A DNA stretch of 64,000 nucleotides from Chionoecetes opilio (GCA_016584305.1 JACEEZ010019105.1:71179-135178); one strand, 5' to 3'. Numbered from the stretch's first letter, positions 1 to 10,227 are shown. Numbers and translations are program-made. The notes: generated from the sequence alone by a model not told the origin.

Positions 1-2
1 CT

Positions 3-968
3 AAGGAGTATTTTCACGTAAAGAAGCAGGTACTTCAGGCGTATTCCTTAGTACCTGAAGCTTACCGGCAGAAGTTTAGGACGCTGAGGAAACTCCCAGA
101 AGGGAGCCATTTAGAGCTGGCCCGTGCCCTGAGAGAAGCATTTGCGAACTGGAGAAGGGCATCTGAAGTGGGAACATTCGATCAGCTGGTGGAACTAATA
201 TTACTGGAGGAGTTTTCCAACGTAGTTCCTCGTGAAGTAGCTACTTATTTGTCGGAGAAGGACAGTAAAACAGTTGAGGCAGCAGCAACCCTAGCGGATA
301 AATATATGTTGGCCAAGGGAGATAGACACACTTTTTCGTCTCGTCAGGGAAACTGGTCATCTAACTCTTTCCCTGCGAAGGGAAGAGGAGGATTTCATGG
401 CCAGCCTGGACCACGCACCCCCACCCAGGGTATTTCGAAGCCCTCTTCAGATACTAACCCAGCAGTTCTTTACAGTTGTACCTCCTGCGGCAAAACAGGA
501 CACACCGTTGACTTCTGTTGGAGTCGGCTTCGTCGAAACGGTAAGAATAAACCTGTTCATACTATAAGTACTGTTCCTGATGATGCTGATGTTGAACCAA
601 GTGAAAATGTTAAACCAGTGGGTTTGATTCGTCTTCGAGGAGAGATGGAGGAAGTAGAGTGCCCAGTTGTAGAGGCACCTCGCGCCAGCAAGCCCGAGGC
701 TGGTTACGAAGCTTTTCTCTCCTCAGGCACAGTGTCGAGTGGCGGGGAGACAAACCCAGTCACTATTTTGCGCGACTCAGGGGCGCTGCAAACCCTGATC
801 CGGGCGGGTATTATAGCCGGTGAAGACACAGGGACGTTTGTGGTTTTGTCTTCTATAGGAGGACAGAGTTCAGCACCGTTAGTGCAAATAACCCTAGATT
901 CAAATTGTTTTGCAGGGATGGCTCAAGTAGCCGTGGTGAGTGAATTGCCCGTAAGGGCGTGGACATGA
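3..968 (+). CDS. gag: Retrotransposon Gag (capsid, zinc knuckle) running into protease, 5' partial
   Basis: The frame is open from base 3, well upstream of the first ATG at 168, so the true start lies outside the window. The first 100 or so residues (EAYRQKFR, ELARALREAF, ELILLEEF, VATYLSEK) resemble the SCAN-like C-terminal capsid domain of Gmr1-type Gag, the group from which the vertebrate SCAN domain is thought to derive. A CCHC zinc knuckle follows (CTSCGKTGHTVDFC, about 479-520). The last part contains a retropepsin start with the catalytic triplet D-S-G (LRDSGALQTLI, about 769-801). The ORF then stops at 968, because the conserved continuation ILGNDLAGG resumes one frame over. In a functional element Gag forms the cytoplasmic particle that packages the RNA. 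Confidence 0.85.
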   Translation, partial: KEYFHVKKQVLQAYSLVPEAYRQKFRTLRKLPEGSHLELARALREAFANWRRASEVGTFDQLVELILLEEFSNVVPREVATYLSEKDSKTVEAAATLADKYMLAKGDRHTFSSRQGNWSSNSFPAKGRGGFHGQPGPRTPTQGISKPSSDTNPAVLYSCTSCGKTGHTVDFCWSRLRRNGKNKPVHTISTVPDDADVEPSENVKPVGLIRLRGEMEEVECPVVEAPRASKPEAGYEAFLSSGTVSSGGETNPVTILRDSGALQTLIRAGIIAGEDTGTFVVLSSIGGQSSAPLVQITLDSNCFAGMAQVAVVSELPVRAWT

Positions 969-1387
969 TTCTTGGGAATGATTTGGCCGGCGGAAGGATG
1001 GGTAATTTGTCCCCGCCGGTACTGCAGGCACAACCCAGTGCTTCGTCAGCTTTACTGCAATTAGAGTCTGAAATGCCACAAACTTTCCCTTTTTGCGCTG
1101 TCACGCGCTCGATAGCAGCAAAAGCCCATTCAGCTGAGTCGTTGCAGGTCCAAGATTTGGACGGGAACGTTGATGAAGGAGACTTAGACGTCTCTAGTTT
1201 ATTTGTCGACCCCTCTTCTCTCTCTTCTCCTTTGTCCTCAGGTGAGCTGACCACCGGAAGACAGGCGTTGGTAGCGGCCCAGAAAGAGGACGAAGGTCTT
1301 ACGGCCGATGCTGGAACAAGCTCAGGAGTCGAGGAGAGACACCGGGCCCACGACCACGTACTACTCCAAAGAAGGGGTGTTGTGTAG
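745..1387 (+). pseudogene. pro: Aspartic protease region with frameshift
   Basis: The D-S-G active-site motif at about 773 is in the gag frame. The downstream retropepsin motif (VDMILGNDLAGGR, about 959-1000) is in the next frame, so the protease is split by a one-base shift near 955. Beyond it the frame stays open to 1387 with a low-complexity acidic, Ser-rich linker (VSSLFVDPSSLSSPLSS) of no recognised fold. The shift could be a mutation, a sequencing error or, less likely, programmed; no classic slippery heptamer is evident. Confidence 0.65.
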
Positions 1388-1419
1388 GAGGTGGCTGCCC
1401 CCAACCTTTTCTCAGGCGG

Positions 1420-2515
1420 ACGCTTCGTGGGCGGCCGTGGAACAAATTGTTGTGCCTACTCCCTACCGGCCACACTATTTGGAACTGGCCCACGACGGAC
1501 GGTTCGCCGGACACCTTGGCTCCCGCAAGACGCTGGCCAAAGTGAGCCGGTGTTTTTTTTTGGGCCGACCTAACGACGTGACGTCGCTAGACACTGCGGG
1601 GAGTGTCACGTTTGTCAGAAGGTAGGCAGGCCGAACCAGAAAATTCCGCCTGCCCCTTAGTGAAAATTCCCCACTGCCTGAACCGTTTTCTAGTCTTCAG
1701 GTGGATGTGGTGGGTCCGTTGCCAAAGACTTCGAAAGGCAACGAATATATCTTGACCATAATCGACACAGCGTCACGTTATGTGCACGCCGCTGCTCTTA
1801 GGAAACTCTCGGCGGCAGCTGTGACGAAAGTGTTGTTAGATGTTTTTGCCACCTTTGGGCTTCCAAGTAGAGTCCAAACGGACGGAGCTTCCTATTTCAA
1901 GGGTAAAGTTTTTCGGGAATTTGTGAGGGGGTTGGGAATTAAACATTCAGTTTCTAGTCCTTACCACCCAGAGAGTCAGGGAGCGGTGGAGCGTAGTCAC
2001 CAAACCATGAAATGTATCCTCCGAAAATTTGCTTGTAGAAATCCTCGTCTCATTGGGATACGGACTTGCCGTACCTTTTGTTTGTTATGAGGGACATGCC
2101 ATCGGAGAGTACAGGCTTCAGCCCCTACGAGCTCGTTTTTGCTCACAGAGTAAGAGGTCCTTTGTATCACCTCAAGGAGAGAATGTGGGAAGCTGGTGAC
2201 GAGGGTTGTAGCTTGTTGGAATGGGTTGGGGAATTTAGACATAAATTACTTAGGTGCTGGCACATAGCTGCAGAACACCTGGCCGAATCACAGTCCCGCG
2301 CGAAGTGCTGGTACGACAAGAGGGCGAGACAGCGGGAGTTTAACCCGGAAGACATGGTACTTGCTCTCCTTCCTTTCCGAGGTAACCCTTTTCAGGCCAA
2401 GTTTAGTGGCCCGTATCGTGTCCTTAAAAAAATTAGTGACACCAATTACGTGATAGCCACCCCGGACCGTCGTCGTGCCCAAAGTTTATGTCATGTGAAC
2501 ATGCTCAAAGAGTAT
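1420..2515 (+). pseudogene. int: Integrase (HHCC, DDE core, GPY-type C-terminal), frameshifted
   Basis: The zinc-binding histidines are seen in LELAHDGRFAGHLGSRKTL (about 1480-1535). The paired cysteines (CGECHVCQK, about 1594-1620) lie in another frame. The catalytic core runs from 1701: DVVGPLPKTSKGNEYILTI with D as first acidic residue, then QTDGASYF and SSPYHPESQGAVERSHQ (catalytic E). After another one-base shift near 2045 the C-terminal domain continues (STGFSPYELVF, then GPYRVLKKISDTNYVI). A terminal CHVNMLKEY follows at about 2490. It would insert element cDNA into the host chromosome. Its position before RT is the diagnostic feature of this element. Confidence 0.85.
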
Positions 2516-4072
2516 GTTGCTTCTTCCTCTGGGGACCCTCTGGGGGCCTCTGTGTGTCTCTCCGGCCCGTACTCACCGGCCGTCGAAGAGGAGGAAGAAG
2601 AAAACCCTATGTGTGGGGCCAGCGCGATACCCTTGTTCCCGGGGGAGACTTGGTTAGGTAACGCAACGGCCAAGGACACCCTAAGGGACATAACTAGTCA
2701 CTTGACGGACACTCAGCAGCAGGATCTGCTTGCCATTATGGGCCGTTACCCCCAGGTGTTCGGTGACAAGCCTGGCCGCACCTCCATAGTGGTCCATGAC
2801 ATCGAAGTGGGAGACGCGGCTCCGATTAAGCAATCACCTTATAGGGTTCACCCTCGCCGAGCTTCTTTAATTGAGAAGGAGATCGATAGCATGTTGGAAA
2901 TGGGGCTCATTCGCCCTGGGGCGAGTGAGTGGTGCTCTCCCGTTGTGCTCGTCCCCAAAAGTGATGGTAGCCAGAGATTCTGCATAGATTTCAGAAAGGT
3001 AAATAATGTCACCAAGAAAGATTCTTTTCCTTTGCCCAGAATCGAAGAGTGTATTGAGAAAATTGGGCGATCCAAGTTCATTACAAAGGTAGACCTTCTA
3101 AAAGGTTTTTGGCAGATTGGTTTGACCCCAAAGGCTCAGGAGATTTGCTGTTTTTCCACGTTAGGACAAACGTATCTTCCCCTTGTTCTACCCTTCGGGT
3201 TATGTAATTCGCCCTCCACTTTTCAACGGCTGATGAACTTGGTGCTGGCCGGCATACCTAAGATAGCAGTTTACTTGGATGACGTGCTTGTATACTCCGA
3301 TACATGGGAGGAGCATAGGAACCAGCTAGAATCCTTGTTCACCGCTCTCCACAAGGCGAACCTAGTAGTCAACCTATCAAAGTGTTCTTTCGCTCATGCT
3401 CAAGTTCAATATCTGGGACATATGGTAGGACTCGGGGAATTGTCACCCCCTTCAGTCAAAGTGGAAGCTATCTTTCAGATGCCTGCTCCTCAAACAAGAA
3501 GGCAGGTCCGTAGATTCTTGGGTGCCGTGGGGTACTATCGGCGCTATGTTAAAAATTTTGCGGACTTGGCCTTACCTCTCACAGAGCTGCTTAAAAAGAA
3601 CCGTCCCTTTAAATGGAGCAAAGAATGCGAGGAGGCGTTTCATGGTTTTCAAGGTGTTTTGTGTAGCTATCCTGTCCTCACCTCTCCCAGTTTTGACCAG
3701 GAATTTAAGTTGGCGTGTGATGCAAGTGACAGGGCGGTGGGAGCTGTGTTACTCCAGGAAGACAGACAGGGTGTCGACCACCCGGTGGCATACTTCAGCA
3801 AGAAGTTGTCACCCGCTCAGCAGAATTACGCTGTAATCGAGAAGGAACTTCTGAGTCTTATCTTGGCTCTTAACCACTTTAACTTTTACCTCCTTCCTTC
3901 AGAACATATCACTGTTTTCTCAGACCACCGCCCTCTCAGTTATTTGGCCAATTTCAAGCTGAAGAATCAGCGCCTGACTCGTTGGAGTCTCTTCCTGCAG
4001 AACTATAATCTTTCTATTACCCATGTAAAAGGGATTGACAATGTGATCCCTGATCTGTTATCACGCCACTAA
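2066..4072 (+). CDS. pol: Pol polyprotein: integrase C-terminus, reverse transcriptase, RNase H
   Basis: The ORF is 668 codons long. Residues 1-150 are the integrase C-terminal part, and 150-250 are a variable acidic linker. From about residue 250 comes a canonical Gypsy RT: SPYRVHPRR, LIRPGASEWCSPVVLVPK, FCIDFRKVN, LPFGLCNSPSTFQRLM, then the YLDD active site (AVYLDDVLVYS, about 3268-3300). RNase H follows with the acidic residues in LACDASDRAVGAVLLQ, IEKELLSLILAL and FSDHRPLSYL, ending HVKGIDNVIPDLLSRH. No integrase follows, only 68 bp to the polypurine tract. The ATG at 2066 is internal to the integrase and is not a true start; the natural product would be a longer Gag-Pol. This half is intact. 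Confidence 0.9.
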   Translation: MPYLLFVMRDMPSESTGFSPYELVFAHRVRGPLYHLKERMWEAGDEGCSLLEWVGEFRHKLLRCWHIAAEHLAESQSRAKCWYDKRARQREFNPEDMVLALLPFRGNPFQAKFSGPYRVLKKISDTNYVIATPDRRRAQSLCHVNMLKEYVASSSGDPLGASVCLSGPYSPAVEEEEEENPMCGASAIPLFPGETWLGNATAKDTLRDITSHLTDTQQQDLLAIMGRYPQVFGDKPGRTSIVVHDIEVGDAAPIKQSPYRVHPRRASLIEKEIDSMLEMGLIRPGASEWCSPVVLVPKSDGSQRFCIDFRKVNNVTKKDSFPLPRIEECIEKIGRSKFITKVDLLKGFWQIGLTPKAQEICCFSTLGQTYLPLVLPFGLCNSPSTFQRLMNLVLAGIPKIAVYLDDVLVYSDTWEEHRNQLESLFTALHKANLVVNLSKCSFAHAQVQYLGHMVGLGELSPPSVKVEAIFQMPAPQTRRQVRRFLGAVGYYRRYVKNFADLALPLTELLKKNRPFKWSKECEEAFHGFQGVLCSYPVLTSPSFDQEFKLACDASDRAVGAVLLQEDRQGVDHPVAYFSKKLSPAQQNYAVIEKELLSLILALNHFNFYLLPSEHITVFSDHRPLSYLANFKLKNQRLTRWSLFLQNYNLSITHVKGIDNVIPDLLSRH

Positions 4073-4129
4073 TGACAACTGAGAAAATGGTAATCAGACA
4101 ATTTTGTCCTCTTACCATTTTCTTTCTTT

Positions 4130-4140
4130 GTGGGGAGGTC
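4130..4140 (+). other. Polypurine tract
   Basis: A G-rich run (GTGGGGAGGTC) sits immediately before the TGT that opens the LTR, the expected primer site for plus-strand cDNA synthesis. Confidence 0.7.
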
Positions 4141-4737
4141 TGTCACGACCGTGACGGCTGGGTTTCACATGATGTACCATATAAGGGATTTCCCATGTTT
4201 AATTTAGTATGTTTTAATTTTGTTCATGTCTAAGTTTCCCGTTTTCTTTGTTGTGAGGATCTGTGGTGTCTCGGATAATTTTTGTCTCGGATGAAAACGC
4301 CGCCGGGAAGGAAAACGAGAGTGAAATTTGTTCGTGTTCCCTGTCACGTAGGCCAGGATCCATTAGAATGGCTTTGTTTTATAGTATATAGTTATATAGG
4401 TTTATACCATGCTTTAGGGAAATAGCCAGAGGCCTAATTGTACCGCCCAAAGTCAGTATTACGTTTTTACCTCATAATTCCTTATTTCAATAATCATGAG
4501 GCCAAATACTTTCATACTAGGAAGTAGGGTTAGGTGGGATGTACGTTAGTGGTTAGATATAGGTTTTGTTTCCCACAGTTTTCGGGAAGGAAGGTTTGGA
4601 ATGCCATGTTGCACATGGAAGGTCGCCAGCGGCCTTGGTTCTCACATAAGCTTAGTTTTCACTTATACCATCGTTCTAGTATCTTTTCAAGTGTATTAAG
4701 TGTTTTTTTTCATAGGTTTCCTTTGTTTAAAGAATAC

Positions 4738-4800
4738 GGGCGGCCGTTGGCCGCCCGGCTTTGCCGGTCCAGGAAGCCGGCAGAGCCGAGGATATATATA
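4738..4800 (+). promoter_or_regulatory. LTR core promoter: GC hairpin plus TATA box
   Basis: A perfect inverted repeat GGGCGGCC-gtt-GGCCGCCC (4738-4756) lies about 36 bp upstream of TATATATA (4793-4800). Transcription would be expected to begin about 25-30 bp after the TATA box, around 4825. Confidence 0.6.
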
Positions 4801-5386
4801 GGAGGCGGTGACCTTACCCCGACACACTTGACCTGAGCCGACTGACTTGACCAGAGACGCCGGGATGGACGTCAGTTGTTCACCCATAATTTTCGACGGT
4901 ACGGGTGAACACGTAGTGGGTGCTTGGGCGATCCCAAAGTGGTTGTGAGGTAAGGTGTGTTTCGTTTTGTTTCCTCTGGCCAACAGTGATCAATTTTAGG
5001 TGTTTGTGCCTAAAGGGGAGTGATTGTTGGTGTGCTGTCGAGTCATGGGAATTTTAGTGGAGATAAGAGTTTAGGCGTGTGTTTTTCCTGTTAACTCAAT
5101 TTTAGTGAAAGTGTTTTTTTGTGATTGTATTTGTCGGAGTTCGGGAAAAATCAGATAAGTTTTTCCTTTCCTTGTGTGGCGAATAGCAGTCGAATACTGT
5201 CCGTTTTATGTGTTAGACAGGAGCACTTTTGCCTTGTGTGTATTTTTGTTTCTTTAGAGTTCTAATGACTAGGTTATCAACGAGCTGTCTTGATAACAGT
5301 TTTAAGAGTGAGCGTGTACATCTTAATTAGTTTTCTTTATCCATGCGGTGTGTTTCTTTTTATGGCCAACCATAATTAAATGAAGT

Positions 5387-5392
5387 AATAAA
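5387..5392 (+). terminator. LTR polyadenylation signal
   Basis: AATAAA lies in the 3' third of the LTR, downstream of the TATA box, giving an R region of several hundred bases if used. Confidence 0.5.
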
Positions 5393-5627
5393 GTGTTAAC
5401 GTTGTTCTGTTTGATAGAGCTTTCATTTCTCATTTTTCTTTTGTGATTAGTTCGTTATTTGGGTATTGTTTTTGACTCAAAGTAATTACTTCACTGGTTA
5501 CTGGTTTTTATTTTATGTTTTTTTTTTAATCGACTCCCCCACCGAACCTGAATTTCAATTTTTACTAAGCGTTCATTACTTTAGTCTTGACCGAGAGGGG
5601 GGAGATTCGTGACATTGTTTAGAGGAT

Positions 5628-5775
5628 AATGCCTCAGATCCATAGTGATCTACCGCTGCAGCATTAGTGTTGGGGGAAGCCACCACCCCGGGAGGGGGGT
5701 CACAAACCCCCGGCTAACACCCGGTACCCATTAACTGCTGGGTGGACAGGGGCTCGGGTTTTAAGAAAGACCCCC
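5628..5775 (-). repeat. SINE fragment lacking its tRNA-like head
   Basis: The block around 5660-5765 (ccaccccgggaggggggt, acccccggctaacacccgg, gggtggacaggggctcggg) matches the body of the fuller SINE at 51455-51716. The minus-strand copy is cut off before the tRNA-related head. It directly abuts the LTR end. Confidence 0.65.
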
Positions 5776-8040
5776 CTGGGTTGAAGTTTTTTTTAAACCT
5801 TTCTGTGTTTTTATAGGTCTGAAAAAAACGAAGGGTTTGAAAGGGTAGGCTTTTTGGGAAACCGGGAAAACTGTCCCCGTTTAGGAATTCTCGCCGACGT
5901 CGGGGAAATTTTCCCAAAATTTTTCATGTCGGCGGGGTTTTCCCTATTTTGGGGACAGTTCTATTTCTTGATCTTGGTTAGGTTATGGGGGTTAGGTTAT
6001 TTGGCTAGTTGCCCCAATAAAAGGGTTTTAGGTTAGTAAAAAGGTCCTTACCAGGGGAAACGGGTGGGGGGGAAAATTTCCACGTGGCCCGAGGTTTTTG
6101 GTTGGCTTTTCGGGGGATTTTTCTTTTCCGGAGAAGTTCCAAAAAACCGGCCCTATAGTGCAGTTTAAACCAAACACGATCGGTGGTGGTTTTATGAACT
6201 TTTCGTTTTCAAAAGGGAAAATTAATTAAAACACCTACAAGACCCCCTGGGAAAAATTAAGGTATTATTTAGTGTTTGTAAAAATCCCCCCCTCTCACAA
6301 AATCGGGCCCTTGGGGGCCCGGGGGGAAGCGGGTATTTGGCTGTGGAAAAAAAAGGGCCCCATTGCAACCCCATGTTTTTGAGTTAGGGGGGGTTTTAAA
6401 AAAAATTCCCAGATCTGGGGAAAAAATGTTTTGGATTCTTCTGAGCCCAGGAGGGGAAACCCCGGGACGATCCTCACAGAATGATTTTAGTTTTGGGTTG
6501 GTTTAACTTAGGTTGGGGAAATCGGTGGGTCAAGCCCCCACCCTAGGTTGGGTTTAAAAATTTGGCAAAGTTGGGTTTAAATTTTTGGTTTTATGCAAAT
6601 TTTTTGGGTAAAGGGAAAATTTACCCTAGATTAGAAAAATTTTAGCCCTCCTACACAACTCTTAAATACGTTTTTCGGGACGCTTTGATTGTTCCCCCCC
6701 CGAAAACCCCCCCTTTCCCACGGGGCCCCAAACTTTTTGGGGGGAAAGTGAGAGATCTGGGCAAACACTAGAAATTTCCCGAAATGAAAAAAAAAAACAA
6801 GGGGGATCTGGGAAGGGGGAAAAAAACCCCCCCACTGGGGTTTTAGGTTACGTGACAATGCCCAGGTTGGGTTTATTTTAACTAGCAGGGGGTTTCTGGG
6901 CCCTCCCCCCCACAGTTGTAGGAGAGTTTTTGGGTTAAAAAGGGACGAAAAACGCGCCTTTGTACCGCCGTTACTCTTATTTTTTCTGTATTATTTTTTT
7001 TCAGTATACTGCGAAATTTTTAAATAAAATTTCCGGAAAACCCTTAAAAAAAATTTAAATTTTACAAAAGGGAAAGAAATTAATGCCCCCAACCCTTTAG
7101 GAGGTTGGGTTTAAAGGTTCGGGTAAATTTTAATAATCCCCCCGGGGGGGCCGAGGGGGGGGGTTAGGTTCAGTTTTTTTAAAGGGTAATAATGGCCCCG
7201 GCAGGGCGGTGCAGACCCTTAGGGTCTCTGTAAAAATAATAGTCTAGGCGGGACCCGGGATCACTCGGGGGCGGCGAATGCGGGGGGGAACCCACTTTTT
7301 TCCCTAAAATTCCGTTACTTCTCTTTTTTCTGAAAACTGTTTATTATTTCCTGGACAAGTTTTAGTGCTTTTTTTTGAATGAGATACATTGTTATCAAGG
7401 GAAAAACGAAAAACCGTAGGTTTTGAGGGACAAAAAGAAAAAAAAAATAAGGGTTTCCGGAAATAAAAAAAATCGAAAAAGCAAAATTTTAGGAAAAGGG
7501 AAAAATGTCATTGTCTAAGAAAAATAAACCGCGCATTTCCTCTTTCCCATTTTTATTTTATTTTGAAATCAAAAAAAAAAACTAGTGATCACTGGGTTTT
7601 TACAGGGGGGGTCTAGAGGGAAAAAAAAAAAAATCTAGTGTTTGTCACGAAAAACAAAGGTCAGATTCTCTCAAAAAGCATTTTCAAATCAAAAAAAATT
7701 TATTTTGTCTGAAAATGGCGAGGGTAAACTGTAACGAATTTTTCCCCTAGCTTTTTAACAGTTGTTAGGTTGGGGTTATTTAGGGGGAGATAAAAAAAAG
7801 CGGGAGGTTGGGCCCTTTGGGAAAAGTTCTTCCCCTGGGGTAAAGAAGGGGATATTTTGGAAAAGGGGAATTTCTCAAAATGTCTAACAATATGGAAAAA
7901 CATAATGGCATTGTCAGGACGTAACCACCCAAAATTGAAAAAGGGGAGGGTAGGGGGGGTGCAAGGTAAAATTTTTTTTGTGTGGCCCCCGGGTTGTGGA
8001 AAACGAGGGGAGCCCCCCTACAGCTAAGGGGGGTCATGGT
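5776..8040. other. Low-quality, homopolymer-rich stretch with no supportable gene
   Basis: The sequence is broken into runs of A, T, G and C and has no coding signal. Bases 6293-6790 align by eye to the inverted-repeat element at 22224-22770 in the same order, but with many inserted and lengthened homopolymers. Around 5870-5965 it resembles the short GGAACTGTC-ended elements near 21 kb. The distortion suggests poor base calling rather than a distinct sequence class. Confidence 0.55.
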
Positions 8041-9470
8041 CGGTTTTGGGGGCCCTACAGCTAAGGGGGGGGTTTATCGTTTTGAGGCCATACAAACTTT
8101 AAGGGGGGGGCATGATCGTTGTGAGGCCCATTCAAACTAAGGGGGGGGTCATGTCGTTTTGAGGCCGAAAAGCTAAGGTGGGGGGATGATCGTTGTGAGG
8201 CCATACAGCAAGTGGGGGGCATGACGTTGTGGGCCATACAGCTAAGGGGGGGTCATGATCGTTTTGAGGCCATACGCTAAGGGGGGGGCAGCCCTTGTGA
8301 GGCCATACAGTAAGGTGGGGGGCATGATGTTTTGAGGCCATACAGCTAAGGGGGGGCCCTGATCGTTTTGAGGGGCCCTACAGCTAAGGGGGGGTCATGA
8401 TCGTTTTTGAGGCCCTAAGCTAAGTGGGGGGGCAGGGTCGTTTTTGAGGGCCGTACAGGTAAGGGGGGGCATGATCGTTGTGAGGCGTACAGCTAAGGGG
8501 GGGCATGATCGTTGTGAGGCCGTAAGTTTAAATGGGGGTCATGATCGTTGTGAGCCCTACAGTAAATGGGGGCATGATCGTTTTTAGGGGCCCCCCAGCT
8601 AAGGGGGGGTCATGACGTTGTGAGGCCATACAGCTAAAATGGGGGCATGATCGTTTTGAGGCCCCTACAGTAAGGGGGGGGTCATGATCGTTGTGAGGCC
8701 CTACAGCTAAAGGGGGGGCATGTCGTTTTGAGGCCATACGCTAAGTGGGGGTCATGATCGTTTGAGGCCCCACAGCTAAGGGGGGGTCATGATCGTTGTG
8801 AGGCCATTTCAGCTAAAGTGGGGGGCATGACGTTGTGAGGCCATAAGCTAAGTGGGGGTCATGATCGTTGTGAGGCCGTACAGCTAAGTGGGGGTTTATG
8901 ATCGTTTTGAAGGGGGGCCCTACAGTAAGGGAGGTCATGATGTTGGGGAGGCCTAAGCTAAGGGGGGTCATGATCGTTTTTGGGCCCTACAGAAGTGGGG
9001 GTCAGGAAACGTTGTGAGGCCAAAGCTTAAGGGGGGGTCATGACTTTTGAGGCCATACAGCTAAAAGGGGGGGGTCATGATCGTTTTGAGGCCCTACAGC
9101 TAAGTGGGGGGCATGAAACGTTTTGGGGCCGTACAGCTAAGTGGGGGGGTCAAAGACCCTTGTGAGGGAAAACAGCTAAGGGGGGTTTTATGATCGGTTT
9201 TAGGGGCCCTACAGCTAAGTGGGGGGTCATATCCCCCCTTTTGAGGCCCTACAGCTAAAGGGGGGGCATGATCGTTTTTGAGGCCGTACAGCTAAGTTTG
9301 GGGGGATGGGGCGTTGTGAGGCCATACAGCAAGGGGGGGTTTTATTTATCGTTGTGAGGCCAAAACAGCTAAGTGGGGGTATATCGTTGTGAGGCCATAC
9401 AGCTAAGTGGGGGTCATGATCGTTGTGAGGCCGTACAGCTAAGTGGGGGGGCAGATCGTTGGAGGCCATA
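8040..9470. repeat. Minisatellite, about 35-bp unit
   Basis: There are about 40 imperfect copies of a unit with the core ggccatacagctaagtgggg followed by gtcatgatcgttgtga. Copies vary in homopolymer length (tgggg to gggggggg) and several lack 1-5 bases, so the indel level is high. The ORFs across it are by-products of the repeat. Confidence 0.9.
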
Positions 9471-9942
9471 AAGAATTGGTATTTTGACAAAAAGGAGAAT
9501 CTAAATGCAATTTTATGTAATCCGAGTCCCCTGAGGGATGATTTAGTACTTCCAAAACCTTGTTAAAATCCAACTCCCCAAAATTTAAAAGATTTCATTT
9601 TGATCAAAAAACTTTTTCAAATAATTACTTATAAAATTAAAAATTTAAAATGATGATTTTTAAAAATGTATTTGGCTCATTTTATTACCCAAAAAAAAAA
9701 AGGGCAAGACCCTATCCAACATAAAATTTTTTTGCTGATAATTTTGTTGCAAAAGGGAAGTGATGAGCAGTTATTAGAATGCAAATGGATGGGAAAAAAA
9801 AAGTGATATGTTTGAAATACCACTGAGTAGCCCTTTGTACATAAAATATTTATTCAGGTATTTCATTACTTAAAATTTGGATTTTAAACCTGTTTTTGTT
9901 GTCAGCTATTATGGAGTATGGGGAATTTAAGTAATCTAACTG
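9471..9942. other. AT-rich spacer
   Basis: No ORF, repeat or motif stands out in this stretch. Confidence 0.5.
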
Positions 9943-10227
9943 AGAGCAACAGTGTCACCTAACACACTGGAATGATTCACTAGCAATGAAGTGCAGGGCA
10001 ACCAAGACTTGAGTGTGGATTGGAATTGCTACAGTCCTATTGGTGGGTCTGGAAAGCTGTGGCCCAATCTCCTCACAGAGCTGCAGGATCTCATGGCAGG
10101 GTAGGTGGTAATACCGTAGGTGGTGGTTGTCACTGACATCTAGACTCTAGAGGATCAAGCCGATCTCTGAAGACCCTTTCCAAGTGCAGCCTGTCGTGTT
10201 CCATTGCCACAAGGAATTCCATGATAG
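9943..10227 (-). pseudogene. HARBI1-like (PIF/Harbinger transposase-derived) exon fragment
   Basis: The minus-strand translation starts just after a polypyrimidine-AG acceptor (exon start about 10227, ATG at 10222). It gives MEFLVAMEHDRLHLERVFRDRLDPLES, close to the N-terminus of HARBI1-type nucleases (the VFRDR.DPL motif). A one-base shift near 10140 is needed to continue with LRYYHLPCHEILQLCEEIGP, LSRPTNRTVAIPIHTQVLVA and LHFIASESFQCV. These match the conserved block that precedes the helix-turn-helix in this family. A second shift occurs near 9955. No DDE catalytic block is visible downstream, so this is a fragment, either a dead transposon or an eroded exon. Confidence 0.7.

Larger units (their letters stand above)
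1..5614 (+). mobile_element. Ty3/Gypsy-superfamily LTR retrotransposon, Gmr1-like order, 5' end outside window
   Basis: The order visible on the plus strand is gag with zinc knuckle, aspartic protease, integrase, reverse transcriptase, RNase H, polypurine tract, LTR. Ordinary Ty3/Gypsy elements place integrase after RNase H. Integrase upstream of RT with Gypsy-type RT is the arrangement described for Gmr1-like elements. The 5' LTR and the start of gag lie before base 1. Several single-base frameshifts (near 955, 1550-1630 and 2045) break the polyprotein, so this copy is defective or contains read errors. Confidence 0.9.
4141..5614 (+). repeat. 3' LTR of the Gmr1-like element
   Basis: The LTR is delimited by TG...CA and by a perfect 8-bp terminal inverted repeat, TGTCACGA at 4141 and TCGTGACA ending at 5614. 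Its length is 1474 bp. It contains a GC-rich hairpin and TATA box, and an AATAAA signal. The partner LTR lies outside the window, so age by LTR divergence cannot be read here. Confidence 0.88.

Noticed and set aside
8040..9470. Possible CRISPR-like array
   Set aside because: Units are contiguous without unique spacers of constant length; it is a minisatellite in eukaryotic DNA.
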